Below are positions 1-12,457 of a stretch of 64,000 nucleotides of DNA, in pieces; positions within the stretch are counted from its first letter, which is position 1; the number at the start of each line of letters is the position of its first letter. The position numbers and the translations under genes are program-made. Source of the stretch: Byssochlamys sp. IMV 00236 (Eukaryota; Ascomycota; Eurotiomycetes; Eurotiales; Thermoascaceae); NCBI GenBank assembly GCA_001931875.2, contig MSJH02000817.1, positions 248,001 to 312,000 on the forward strand, read 5' to 3'. A model generated the notes under the pieces. It was not told where the DNA came from. It ran no database searches and saw only the letters and a program-made list of their open reading frames with translations.

Positions 1-3000
1 TAAGTATTTTTTTATTATCTATTATATATATACCTAGGCAAAGGCTTTTCTTAATATAGAGTATATTAAAATAGACCTTTTATTTAAAATAGTTTAAGAG
101 AAAACTAACCTTTTTATAATTATTAAATAGAATAATATAAATAAGAGTAAATATATTTATTATATATATATATAATCTATACTTACTCTATAAAGGAATT
201 AATACTTATATTTATATTTTTATTAATTTAGAAATGTAAGAGGCTTATATAATTATATTTATAAAAATATTTTAAATTTTAGAGAATATAGTATATTCTC
301 TAATTTAATTTATTTATATTTATTAAAGTAAGAAAAATATATAAACAGTTATTATTAATATATATATAAAACAAATATTTAGTAAGACTATAATTTATTT
401 TATCCTTATTCTATATTTCTATAGTTTAATTTTAATATAAGATTTAGAGACTTTCTCTATAGTCTTAATTCTTTAAGAATATAGTTAGAATATTTATAAT
501 ATATAATTATCTTCTATTTAGTTTATATAATAAAGAATTTTTTAGCATAATTTCTAATATATCTATTTAAATATATAATCTATAGCTTATAGATAGTAGA
601 TTTAACTAATAAGCTTCTTTAGCTTATAGATAGTATATATAATATTAATACTAATTTCTACTCTTAGATTAATTCTAAGCAGAAACTATAGATATTTAGC
701 GGGCTTATTTATAAAGTATTAAAGGTCCCTATTAAATATTAGAAATATATATATAAATATATAGGGCTTAATAAGAATAATTATTTTTAAGATAATTATA
801 TAATTAGAAAAGTATATTTATTATTTAGGGCTATTCTATAGTAAGTATATACTAAATATATATAGAGTATAGATAGTAATTAATTAATATATAAATATAA
901 AAAAGTATATCTAAGAGATATATATAATACTAAATATTTATAAGACTATTAGTATTAGTATAATATAGAGGAATTATAGTAATATTATATAGCTTATAAT
1001 TTAATTATAAAGAAGAGGTAAATATATATAATCTATTATTATATTAGATTATAAACTCTAATTATATAGACTAATATTATTAATATATAATAGCTAAATA
1101 AGTTTAAAAGCTTATACTCCTATATAATCTATAGAATATATATAATATATTTAATATTACTATTCTAGCTTATAGTTACTAATAGTTAGATTCTGTTTCT
1201 ATAATATAATTAATAAATATAGCCTCTATTATAGATTTATAGTTTAATTTAAGATAGAATATAATTAGTATAGGGCTTATATATATAGATTCTATACCGC
1301 TATTATTATTACCTAATATAGAGTATAGAATATAGAGACTTTATACTAAAAATATATTAGAAGTAATAGAGAGAGAAGCCTACTATTAGTATATTAGGAC
1401 CTTAAATTAGAATATTATTAAATTAAAGGTAAGAGCTAAAGAATTTATAGAATAATAGCTTTATAAAAGGGAAGAAGAATTATTAGTTAAAATAGCTAGC
1501 CTAGAAAGAAGAGATTAGATAATATATGCTAAATATAGATATATTTTATTTCAAATTAAACTAGAGTATATATAGGCGCTTAGGCTATAAATTCCTAAAA
1601 ATATTCTTTTTATTAAATATTTATTAAAGGCAGGTATTTAAATATAAGGAGAATATATAAGGTATATACTCAGGCAGTATAAGAAATAACTAGACTATTT
1701 ATAAGCTAAATATATTAAATAGTAATACCCTGCATCTATACTAGCTATATATATATTAAATATATATAATATATACTATTACACTTAAAGAAGGAATTTA
1801 ATATACTTAAAGGTTTATTAATAAAGCATATATTAAATATATGCTTACTTATCTCTTAATTAGTTATTAGTATTATTAAACTACTCTTTAGTATTATTAT
1901 TATTAATAATTATAGCATTAAATTTATTAGCTATTCTATTATCTATAGTAAGGTTAGTATAGGTATATATTAAAAATATATATATTTATTATTAGAGCTC
2001 TTCTTCTTCTTTTTTTTATCCTTATCTTTATTATTCTTATTTTTATTTTTTTTTATTTAATATTAATATATGCTATATATATATAGGAGCTAGCTTATTT
2101 TTTAATTTTAAGATAAATAATAGGAGAAAGTAAAGATATTTAAATAAGCTTAGATTATACTATTAAAAGATATTAATATAGTTTTATATATATATAATAT
2201 ATATTTATTTTATAGCAGCGGCCAGAATTAAGGGTAATAAAAATATATCTTTATTTATATATTAGCTTTTAGTATTATCTCTTATTCTTTTTTTATATAT
2301 ATATTATATTTATTAAAGGGTTATTAAGAAAAATTTAGCCTTTATTATTAATAATAATATAATAGTTATATAATTCTAGAGAAGGGGGATAGAGATTAAA
2401 TTAAGGATTAAGCTAATACTAACTAGGAATAGGTATAATAAGATATATATATTGCTTCTATCTTAATTTTAAGGGTTTATAGTTTATTTTAGGCTTAAAA
2501 TAAGTATAAATATAAGATAAATAGATTAGAGATAGATAGTAATATATAGTTAGTATAAATTATATTTATATTTATTTATATTTTAATAAAAGCGAGTACT
2601 TTACTTATAAATAAACTTAGGGTTATTTTATCTAAGAATAGTATTAATATATATAGGGTATATAGAATAGATAACTTATATAATTTCCTTATATTTATTT
2701 ATATATTATAAGATAAGTAAGCTAGCAATATTTTTATATAGTATTAGTTAAGTATATATAAAATATATATTTATTTTATTCTAGTTTCTTTAAATATTTA
2801 GCCTTTTACTAGCTATTAATAAAAATTTATTTTTTTAAGGCGCTAAAAAGATAGTTAGTATCTATATATATAATATATATAGGGATAAATTTATGCCCGG
2901 CTATCTCCTTTTTTTAGGTTATATTTTTTATATTAGATTTTTAACTATATATTATAAATATATATAGAATATATATTAAGGTAAAATATATTAATTCCTA

Positions 3001-3780
3001 GATACTATTAGTAAATATAATAATATAATATAAATTAGTTATATATAAGTATATTATATATCTTAGTATTATTAATTATAATATTATAATTATATTAATT
3101 TAATATATATATAGTTTCCCCTTAGATTATTTAGCAACTTATATATAACTATTAATAGTCAATAGTTTTTTAATAAGATTTAGAGGGTTTATATTATTAG
3201 TTATACTAATTGCTAAGATTATATAGTATTAATATATGCTATATATATATTAAATATTTAATATACTCTGCTTATCTTTATTTATCTCTTTTTTAATCTT
3301 AGCCTATTATTAGCAAGGAGAAACCCAGCTATTATTTATATAAAGAATCAGACTTATTTTATATTAGTATATACTAAGCCTATATATTTATTAAATATAT
3401 TATAGTAGAATCTAAATATAGATAGATTATTTGCCTTATTAATTTAATTATTATTATAATTTATCTTAAAGGATATTATCTAACTTTTATTCAGCATATA
3501 TAAGATATAAGCCTTATATAATATTATCTTATTCTATCTGTAAGTTTATTTTAATCTATATAAAATTTAACTATATAGAGAGTTTTACTATAAAGGGGAA
3601 ATAAATATTAAAAAAAAAATAAAGATAGAAAAGTTAATATTAGTATATATTTAATATAGGGCTTTTTATATTTTAATTTTATTTTAATTCTATTTATCTA
3701 GTTATAATATAAATATATAGGTTTATACCCTAATATATATAATCTATATATTATTAAGCAAGAGCTAATTAAAGATAAAA
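1..3780. repeat. AT-saturated, RIP-like repeat block
   Basis: The whole stretch is almost pure A/T and dominated by TpA steps. CpA, TpG and CpG are rare on both strands and there is no long reading frame. Directly after it the sequence returns to ordinary mixed composition. Depletion of CpA/TpG with excess TpA is the known footprint of repeat-induced point mutation in ascomycetes, so this is probably one or more old transposons destroyed by RIP. I cannot name the element: no terminal repeats or coding motifs survive that I can read by eye. Confidence 0.85.
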
Positions 3781-3812
3781 AAAAATACTAAGACTTTCTT
3801 TAGAAAAACTTC

Positions 3813-3901
3813 TCTACCCTTGCCGAGCTTTTTTCTACCCTCGCCGAGCTGTATGCCCCCAGATAAGTTAGTTATCTGATCCGTTCCCGTTATCTGATCC
3901 G
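3813..3901. repeat. Short direct repeats at the AT-block boundary
   Basis: Two copies of a 17-base unit (TCTACCCT, then T or C, then GCCGAGCT) lie at 3813-3829 and 3834-3850, differing at one base. Two identical 13-base copies of GTTATCTGATCCG follow at 3871-3883 and 3889-3901. An AGATAA/TTATCT inverted pair spans 3861-3877. They sit exactly where composition changes, so they may be the ragged end of the inactivated element or a small minisatellite. Confidence 0.6.
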
Positions 3902-4331
3902 ACCCGTGAGTGTCTCGACGGTCTAATTTCCCACCCCAGCTCAGTGTAACCATGAGTGGTCAAGGCTGGACGCTGCAAGTGACCCATGTACGTGACTCGG
4001 CCTCTCGACTACGACATAACTAACGCCTTAGTGTCGTGCTTGGTGGATTTCATGTGCTAATGGCCATCATGACAGGCCGTTATGCCCGGCCATCCCCGGT
4101 GTCGTGCGATCAACCCCGGCCATGGCCCTGGTGGATGGAACGATCCCCGAGTCTTGGGGCCATTTGGGTGCAGGCCCGTGTCGGCTTTGGCCGAAACATG
4201 TAGTCGATTAAATGTAACTGTCGATGTCCCTTGTGCGATTCTGCCCGTCTGGATCTAAACGAACACGCAGACATCACTACTATTCGAGTATTCAGCGCAG
4301 GACGAGTCAGTTGTTCACTGCCTAATAAGGC
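3902..4331. other. Intergenic, upstream of the MFS transporter
   Basis: Mixed-composition sequence between the AT block and the transporter. I see no gene, RNA or clear promoter element. Confidence 0.5.
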
Positions 4332-6383
4332 GTGAAGATAACTACTGATTCCTTTTCCGCCACTATGGGTGTGCTCGACGTCGTTCGAGGGAGGAACGAT
4401 ACTCGAACTGTCAGGAATATAGTGGGGTCGAGAGACTCTACTTTCAAATTCAAAGACGAGAAAGATGGACTATCCGGGAACGACTTCGAGATCAATTCTA
4501 CGACTGTGAGCTCAGAGGCACAGTCGAATAACACGGAGATTAACCGTCATTCCTACGGTGAGACGGATGGCACGACAACACGGCGAGCTCAACCAGGTGT
4601 CTAGAAAGCAGAGGCTGCGGCACTGGCTTGGAGTAAGAAAGCTGCTTATGGGACTTATGCGATGTAAGCATGGACAATGATATCGGCCCTAATACAGAAT
4701 TAGGTGAAGTCGGTTCTAACGATTGGGATCAACCACAGGATCTGGTTGGCCTTCTTCATGCTAGCCCTCCAGTCCTCAATTAGCAGCAGCATCATCCAAA
4801 ATGCCTATTCGACCTTTTCCGCAGCACCTCAAGTCAGCACGGCCAATATCTTATCAAACATCGTTGCAGGAGTCATGAAGCTTCCGGTAGCTAGAACCCT
4901 GAACCTTTGGGGCCGATGCGAAGGGTTCTTAATCTCACTTGCGGTCTACTTGATTGGTATCATTATTCTAGCATCGTGTAATGGTCCGAATTCCTATGCA
5001 GCAGGATACACTCTTTACTGGGTTGGATATGATGCCTTATATTTGATCCTGGACGTCTTTGTCGCCGATACCTCGGGCCTGCGCAATCGGGCGTTCGCCT
5101 TTGCGTTTGCCAGTACGCCTTTTATCTGTACCGCATTCACCGGTCCTTTGGCAGCGCAGTCGTTCTTGAAGACGGCGTCCTGGCGTTGGGCGTACGGCGC
5201 CTTCGCCATCATCATCCCTGTCGTCTTTCTTCCAGTCGCTCTGATCTTCAAGCTCTATCAGCGCAAGGCTGAGAGAATGGGCATCTACCCTCGCCGGCCA
5301 AGTGGACGCACGATGATGGAATCCGTGATCCATTATATTCATGAGTTTGATCGTATGTGGAGATCTCACCTAATTTATCCCTTGCCTTTCTAACAGTTGG
5401 TTATTCTAGTCATTGGCGCCTTCCTCCTCATGGCTGCATTCATCTTGATCCTGCTCCCATTTAGCCTGACCAGCTATGGTCGTGCAGAGTACAAAAGTGC
5501 CACTTTTATCGCAATGGTAATCATCGGATTCTGCTTATTCTTCGTCTTCGCTGCATGGGAGCGCTTTGGCGCACGCACACATTTCATCCGGTACGAACTG
5601 TTCAAAGAACGCACCGTGGTCGGCGCCTGCTGCCTCGCCGCCATCATGTTCTTGAGCTTCTACTGTTGGGATCTGTACCTTTTCAGCTTCTGTATCGTCG
5701 TCTTCCGCCTCTCGGTCGGGATGGCTGGCTACATTGGACAAATCTACAACGTCGGCTCCTGCTTCTGGTCCGTCCTGTTCGGTATTGCTGTCCGTGTAAC
5801 GAGACAGTTCAAATACTTATGTCTTGGATTTGGCCTCCCGCTTCTCATCCTCGGTGTGGGCCTAATGATCCATTTCCGCGGCCAGGGCTATATAATCGAC
5901 GACAAGAATACATCTCCATCCTCCCACAGCGGGATCGGCTACATCGTTATGTGTCAGATCTTCATCGCCTTTGCTGGCGGCACCCTTGTCATCGGACAAG
6001 ATATGGCAGTTATGGCAGCTGCAGACCGCGAAGGCGTCCCCATGATGCTCTCCATGCTCAGTCTGTTCTCTAGCCTCGGCAGCGCAATCGGATACGCCGT
6101 CTCAGCCGCTATCTACTCGAACACATTTGTGGATGCCCTTACCGAGGCGCTTCCTGCCGATGCGAAAGCCGAGGCCATCGCTATCTACGCAGGCGGCTAC
6201 GTCAAGCAAGAGCTATACCCGCTGGGTTCAGAAATCAGAACTGCCATCGACTATGCATGGAGTATTTACATGCGAGACGCATGTATTGCCGCCACAGCCA
6301 TCTTGGCTCTGGGATTTCCCGCCATTGGGGTCTGGAAAAACTACCGTCTGGACAGGAAGCAGAATAAGGGCGTCGTCATCTGA
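4332..6383 (+). CDS. Siderophore-iron type MFS transporter, possibly inactivated
   Basis: A membrane transporter of the fungal siderophore-iron family (Sit1/MirB type, Major Facilitator Superfamily), expected to import ferri-siderophores by proton symport. Exons under the family-like reading are 4332-4663, 4739-5352 and 5410-6383; the introns have good GT/AG ends and a CTAAC branch point near 4716. The conceptual product is 639 residues with a hydrophilic N-terminus of about 100 residues and then many hydrophobic helices. The odd feature is a TAG at 4602-4604 (codon 91). The surrounding residues read PGV-stop-KAEA, where relatives usually have PGVQ, so CAG has become TAG. A possible 54-nt intron (4558-4611, GTGAGA donor, phase 1) would remove the stop together with the conserved linker. 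The gene is therefore either a fresh pseudogene or uses that intron. Family confidence is high, integrity is not. Confidence 0.75.
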
Positions 6384-6607
6384 AGCAGTTCCCCCATTTC
6401 TTCTTCTTTTTTTTTATCTCTATCTAATGACTATACGAACTATGTATCCGAAAAGTGGCTCTGGTATGTATCTATGGGAGGTATTATATATATCCAAATT
6501 ATGTTCGCAATTGGTCCGCAGGATGATTCCTTGTCGTTGTTAATTTTCCTCGCTGTTGCGAGCGATGGTGTATACAGTTTTTTTTCTTTCCCCCTTTTCT
6601 TCTTCTT

Positions 6608-6642
6608 NNNNNNNNNNNNNNNNNNNNNNNNNNNNNNNNNNN
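6608..6642. other. Assembly gap of 35 N
   Basis: Unknown bases flanked on both sides by T-rich homopolymer sequence, so the gap probably hides a poly-T/pyrimidine tract whose length could not be resolved. Confidence 0.99.
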
Positions 6643-7030
6643 CTTTTTTTTTTTTTTTTTGCTTTTAGGTTTACACAATTATAACCCCCTGAAATATCAA
6701 AATCGAAGTATATACGAAAACCCAACTTTCTAGCCTATTTCAGATGTGGAAAAATATTACTTTTATTTTTACGTTTCCTCGATAATGATTTAAAAAATAT
6801 GAGATCCGGACCTCTACTTAGTTCTTAAGTGATTTTACGTACCCCTCAAAGCAACAACTCACTTGCTCACTATAAGTATGGCTCTGTTCAAAAAAAAATT
6901 TGCTCAAATAGCACACACAATAGAGAGCATACCCCCGGAACAAAGTACAGGGATATGTGCGTGTGTTTCCGAGACCGTACAATACATGCATACATTCATG
7001 TACAGTATAGTATAGTAGATGTACGGAGTA

Positions 7031-7050
7031 CATACATACATACATACATC
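7031..7050. repeat. (CATA)n microsatellite
   Basis: About five CATA units in non-coding sequence, directly after a GTACGGAGTAC element. Confidence 0.8.
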
Positions 7051-7409
7051 TCATGTACGCTGTATACGTGTGCATATTATGCCGTCATGAGCACAGCTTT
7101 CTTTCCTCCTTCTTCTCATGTAATTATCAGTCTTTTAAGGTTTTAACGCGAAACTAATGCATTCTTCGTTCAGTTCAGGATCCTTGGAACGGGTCTAGTT
7201 AAGTAGTTGCCTTCTGGGAAAGAGGTAGGGCCGGGGTGATTTCTGAGTGGCTGTGAGGGGTTTGAGCTTTGAGGTGGTGCAGATCCAGAAAGTTGTTGTT
7301 GGATTATATGCGATATCGGAGTTTGGTATGCATAAGCATCCATCAGCAGTGAGTTCCGGATGGAGGGATTGGATTGTCGTACGTATGTATGTACAGGGAG
7401 GGATGGCGC

Positions 7410-7433
7410 GTGTGTGTGTGTGTGCGTGTGTGT
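7410..7433. repeat. (GT)n microsatellite
   Basis: GT dinucleotide run with one interruption (GTGC), followed by a T-run, in non-coding sequence. Confidence 0.8.
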
Positions 7434-8021
7434 CCTTTTTTTTTTTGCGGCGCTGCTAATTTTCTACTGATGGGAAAAGGTTTCGGTGGCATCCAGCCTA
7501 TAGAAAAACTTATCAAGCTATGAGGTTTGATACAGTCGAATATCGGAGCCGTGCGGGACAAAGACCGTGGGGGCTAAGTAACAAGGGCGAAGGGAACTGC
7601 GGCGCGGTTGCAGATGCGTACAGTGCGCTTCTTTCCGCAGAAACTACAGGATGACAATGACAAGCACTACGCGTACAATCACTGTGCCCGATTAATATCT
7701 ACCCGACCAGTCATCGAGTAGATGCGCATGTTGGGAGGTTGGGTTTGAGCAGTTCGAGCAGCTTGTGACGCGAAAGAGTTTAACCGTTAGTGGTGGGACA
7801 CCGAATGCTAAACTTTCGAGCAACTCCGTGGCGCCAAATGCGGGCCAGAGCTATTGACTGGACGACGATCGAAATGGATCGAGGGAGATCCGCGCACATA
7901 GAAAAAAGAATCCAATAAAGTATTTCGACTACTTCCTAACAGTTTCTGGGTATCGCTAGTAGGAAACTTTGAAACGCCCGCACCAAAAAACGCCGTGGGT
8001 GCCCATCGTAGCTCATTGCGG

Positions 8022-9646
8022 TTATCGCATCGCCATACTGGCCATCAAGAACGCACTCATATGGCTGCCGGTGGAGACATACGGCACCTCACCACCATTG
8101 TTCTCCTCCTGCGGCGTTCTTGGCTCCAGCTGCAGGCTTCGCTCATGCATTTCGTTAACATCGCGAGCGGCTTGGAGATTGCCGACGATAAACTCCTGCA
8201 GCTCAGGGACGGGCTTGAAGAGAAACGGCGAAGTTTGAAATCGTTGAATATCTCGGATGACTGCAGCTGCCTTTCTGCGTTTGCTGAAGTTGACCATCCC
8301 TGAAGGTGTCAAGGATGGATTTCCGTCCTCAATGAATGTGAGGTCCATAAGGTAGACTCCTGAGTTGCAAACAGGGTCATCAGCAGGAGAATAGGATTCG
8401 ATCAATCCACACAAAAGAGAAACTGAAAAAGAGACTGGAACTGGTCACGGCCGAAAGGAAGAAGTGTCTGGCGATGAAAGCACGTACCCAGAAAAGGAAT
8501 ACAAGGTGGATTGGCCAGGCGCAACGTCTCACGGTACTCATAAAAGTTTTTAGTGCTTGCCACCAGTTGCCGTACCGGTTCCAATACTGCGCAAGTGCGT
8601 TCGCTGACTTGGGACCAAGTCCGACCGAGTCGATATACCGGAGCTGTCCCAAGCCCTGAAATAATAGAGATCGCAGTTGAGTAATTCTTCATGGAACGGC
8701 ACGCCTATATACAAGTCAGTGACAGGACCAAGTGGTGGTGCAAGAGAATTCGTACATCTGCAACTTCCACAAAATGCTTGATCACCCGTACACGCTTCTT
8801 CAGGTCATCCTTGGCGAGAATCATTCCTCCAACCCAGTTAGCGAGCTGATTGGAATGATGAATCAATGCTCTGATATTGGGAGCAGGCTCCCGTGCCCCA
8901 GCATCTGCCTTTTTCTGCCATGCTTTATTCAAGCATTCATCAAGCCGGATTTTGCTGTATAATTGGAACTCAATGAGAGTTAACTGCCGCGCAATCTCGA
9001 TAGGGTTTATTTCCACCAGTTTCAATTTCTTCATTTTCTTTGGAAGAAGCGGCGCTGGCATGTTCACATTATGCATGGAGACTCTCGGACTGGTGGTCAT
9101 GCCCTCCTTTCGACGTCGCTGCTCAATCACTGCGAGAAGTGCTTGTGATGCTGGGGTTTGACCCGTAGGAACTGAAGCTTCTGCAAAGGTGCGAATCTTA
9201 TCCAGTAGAATTTCGGTCGTCTCGTCATCTGGTTCGACCCAGAACTGCTCAAGCCAGCGTTTTAAGATGTTGATCACCCGAATTCGAATCAGCTTCTGCT
9301 TCTGCTGAGTCCATACTTGCAACTCCGCATGGGTCAACCCTGCTGGCGGCTCAATGTTAAACCGTTGAACTAGCATCTCAAAGAGCTCTGCAGAAGATGT
9401 AAAGGACCGGTACGTGAGGAGGAAATCGTGGTTAAAGGAAGTATCGAGCTGGTCATGGCGCGTCAAGTATTCCACCAGACCGCTCAATCGGCCAGCTTTC
9501 ACGGTGGATACGCCATTCTCGGTGTCGTAGAGCACTTCAGCTTCATGATCTGTCCGTAGAAACCACGGAGTCTCTTCCGTAATTGGCTGTCCAGCAATAA
9601 TAGTTTCCGGCGACCCTTGATCTGACGGTCTCACTGCTTGGCTCAT
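8022..9646 (-). CDS. Ras guanine-nucleotide exchange factor (RasGEF)
   Basis: A Cdc25-type exchange factor that would load GTP onto a Ras-family GTPase at membranes. Exons on the minus strand are 9646-8756, 8704-8488 and 8359-8022; introns of 51 and 128 nt join in frame to give 481 residues. A RasGEF N-terminal module covers roughly residues 40-165 (core around FLLTYRSF). The catalytic domain covers about 215-455, with the family signatures ANWVGGMI, NYSTAISIISGL, RTWSQV and DLTFIEDGNP. The protein is shorter than classical fungal Cdc25 and has no SH3 domain in this model. Upstream exons cannot be excluded, but the AUG at 9646 opens a clean frame. The third-exon boundary is supported because it restores the family string PFLGVYLMDLTFIEDG. 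Confidence 0.85.
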
Positions 9647-10669
9647 GCTGTGCCAGGTTGAACCATCTCAGACTGCAAAGAGACGTCATTCTCAGACCGC
9701 CCCCGTAAAGCCTTTTTAAGGCGGGGGATTGCACGCGAGTACGTACGCTTACTGTTTCGGAGACGACGTCCCCTTGATAGGCAAACTTCACCTCGAGGGA
9801 AATATCGGCGGATGTCTGCCAAAATGGTAGTCATGTGCATTTGACCTCTAGATGCAAGAGTCGCAGGAGCTGGCTGGCTCTGCTTCATATATAGGTTTCC
9901 AGGTAGGTCAGGTAGTCGTGGATAGCTCCGCCCACTCGGTAGTCTCTACGAAGAGGGCCCGCATGGGGAGCTTGGGCTGACTGGACTAGAAGCCTAGACT
10001 CCGTAATCTAGCGAGACCGATCCTCACTGCACGCGACAGACCAGGGGCCCTGGGCTTTTCTTGTCGGTGACTTGAAATAGCCATTGAGAGCTGCGTCCGA
10101 ACTCCAGCTAACATGCTCACAGAATGCGCGAAGGAGCTAAGCGCGAGGGTTGCCTGACAGTCGTCCGTCTCATGTAGCTGCGTACAATGTACCCCACATG
10201 AGGTAATTCCGAAGTAGATGAGCAGCAGGACATCAGTATAGGATGGTATGAGCAACAGATAATCAAATTGAGTGATATATCCTTGCTTTAGCTCAGCCCA
10301 GGGCCTGCTGGAAAGCAGAGCGATGAAACATCATGGCGGGGTGATGTTCATGCCATAACGAGTGTGATGGTACACTGTGCAGTTACATGTAACTGACTTA
10401 CCGCCATCCCACATCCAGCATCAGGTCACCTGACCTGTGATCTGCGGCAGAAAGTGCTAGACGGATCACGTGCTCGAGGGCAGTTCTTCCACGCGCTGCC
10501 ACGTGATGCGCGTCATGCCTCTGGCGGCTGCGGATGTCAGTCAGTTTCCTAGTCTAACTATCTAGCCCCAGCTGAAGAACACTCTCCCATCCATCTACTT
10601 ACAACAGACAGGCAACCAAGTGATACTAAGACGAAGGATAGGATCCGTCAGGTACATACGGACACGAAG
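9647..10669. other. Divergent promoter region, RasGEF / Bxi1
   Basis: Shared upstream region of two divergent genes. I see no RNA gene or repeat. The short frames inside carry no recognisable domain. Confidence 0.5.
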
Positions 10670-11612
10670 ATGGCTGCGAATACAAGATACGAGCCTGCTC
10701 CCCAGCGGGACTCCCTCGAGGGACACGGATACGCCCCGCCATCGTATGAGGCAACAGCGGATTACAGCGCTGCTCCCCGGGATGAGGATGATAATGTGCC
10801 AGACGATTTCAAGGTATGATCTCCTTTTAAGGATGTGGTTTGGATAAGATGGCTGACAGAAACGTCGCATAGTTCGGTGGTACCGTTGCGGAGGCGACTC
10901 TACCCATCCGGATGCAATTCGTCCGCAAGGTCTACTCTATCTTGTAAGTACCGCTCAAGGCGATGAATAAATAAAATACTCCTTTGGAACAGAATCTAAC
11001 ATCTTTTCTTTTTATAGAACTGTTCAGATCCTTCTCACCACTATCCTGAGTTCGGTGTCTTTCTTCAGTGACCGCTACCGGAACTGGATCCAGACGAACT
11101 CATGGCTGATGTTCGTGTCCCTGTTTGGAGCGATCGGATTCATGCTCCTTACGTACTGGAAGCGCAAGAGTTACCCTACGAACCTCCTCTTCCTCTCAGT
11201 CTTTACAGGGCTGGAGGCCTACGCTATCAGCGTGGTGACATCCTTCTACGATGCCCGAGTCGTCGTCGAGGCCCTCGTCATCACCCTTGGCATCTTTGTT
11301 GCTTTGACTCTTTTCGCGTGCCAGACCAAATATGACTTCACGAGCTGGATCCCGTACCTTTTTGGTGCGCTATGGATCCTCATCATCTTCGGCTTCATGG
11401 CCGCGTTCTTCCCGATGAACAGCAAGGTCGAACTGGCGTACGGTGCTGTCGCCGCGATTATCTTCTCAGGATACATCCTGGTTGACACCCAACTTGTCAT
11501 GCGCCACTACCACGTCGAGGAGGAGATCGCAGCCGCCATCTCCCTCTACCTTGACGTCCTCAACCTCTTCCTCTCCATTCTCCGTATTCTCAACAGCCAG
11601 AACCAGAACTGA
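10670..11612 (+). CDS. Bax inhibitor-1/Lifeguard family protein (Bxi1-like)
   Basis: A multi-pass membrane protein of the BAX-inhibitor-1 (TMBIM/Lifeguard) family, known in yeast as Bxi1/Ybh3 and linked to ER calcium balance, unfolded-protein response and cell-death control. Exons are 10670-10813, 10873-10943 and 11018-11612; intron 2 carries a TCTAAC branch point. They join to 269 residues, normal for the family. The first 60 or so residues are a hydrophilic proline- and tyrosine-bearing cytosolic tail (PPSYEA). About seven hydrophobic helices follow. The signature GYILVDTQLVM and the C-terminal LYLDVLNLFLSILRIL, typical of the family, are present. The start is set by the first in-frame AUG of the exon. 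Confidence 0.92.
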
Positions 11613-12457
11613 TTCCACATCTCCATTCAGCCGCGTTAACTGATTCTATCAGCAGACCCAGTTAAGCAGTTTGATTTGCGTACGAATTACTTGTTGTTTC
11701 TCTTTCAGTGCGTTGTTTCCTTTTTTTTTTCTGGGAAGCTATGAACAAACCACCAGTTCCCTTTTCATGGTAATTGTAATTGTTGACTCTGCGTCTGTAC
11801 CGGGTGTTCATTCCTGCATACACTCTTTTAAGCCGAATACAAGATTAGTGTTCCACTAAACTCATTTAACGGGTCTTAAGTGAACAGAGTTGAGTCTACT
11901 ATCAGTTGATCAGGTGGCCAGCTGGCATTATAGCGATGAATAGGAGCTTGAAGTCAATAACAATTCGAATCCTGCCAAGAGAATAAAAGGTCGTCATGAG
12001 TAGAATATGTACAGAAATACGAGTAGACAAAAGAGAAAACCTAGAAAAAGGTAAACATCAGACCAAACAAAATGAGCTAAAGCGATCTCCTAGCCAGGAA
12101 CATGCCAAATCTGAAAGAACAAAAAAAGGACATGAAAAAAGCCCTGTAGAAAACCCAAGCAGAGAAAATCCTGCAAGCCTGCACAACTCTTTGTAGTTTA
12201 GGATCGAAGCTTTTATCCAAATTTAGAAATTAAGGTATAAAAGAGCGCTCATGGAAGCAAGAGCAAATCATAGAAACTTCATAGGCCACTTCCCAGACGC
12301 CGGTGCATTGTCGTTAAAGATCTGCTCGTAGGCAGTCGAATTCGTGGTCTCGTGGCTATGGATCAATGCTGGATATAGCCACTGAATCGGTGTACTCTAA
12401 TCTCTTAATCCGAGTCATATGTTTCGACTGTCGAGAATCCGTACAGGAAACTGTGTA
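11613..12457. other. Intergenic between convergent genes
   Basis: 3' flanks of the Bxi1-like gene and of the amino-acid transporter on the other strand. Nothing recognisable beyond A/T-rich tracts. Confidence 0.5.

Larger units (their letters stand above)
6384..8021. other. Intergenic with gap and microsatellites
   Basis: It holds the 3' flank of the transporter, an assembly gap, a (CATA)n tract, one GTACGGAGTAC element and a (TG)n tract. I found no convincing gene. Short frames here have no recognisable domain. Confidence 0.6.
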
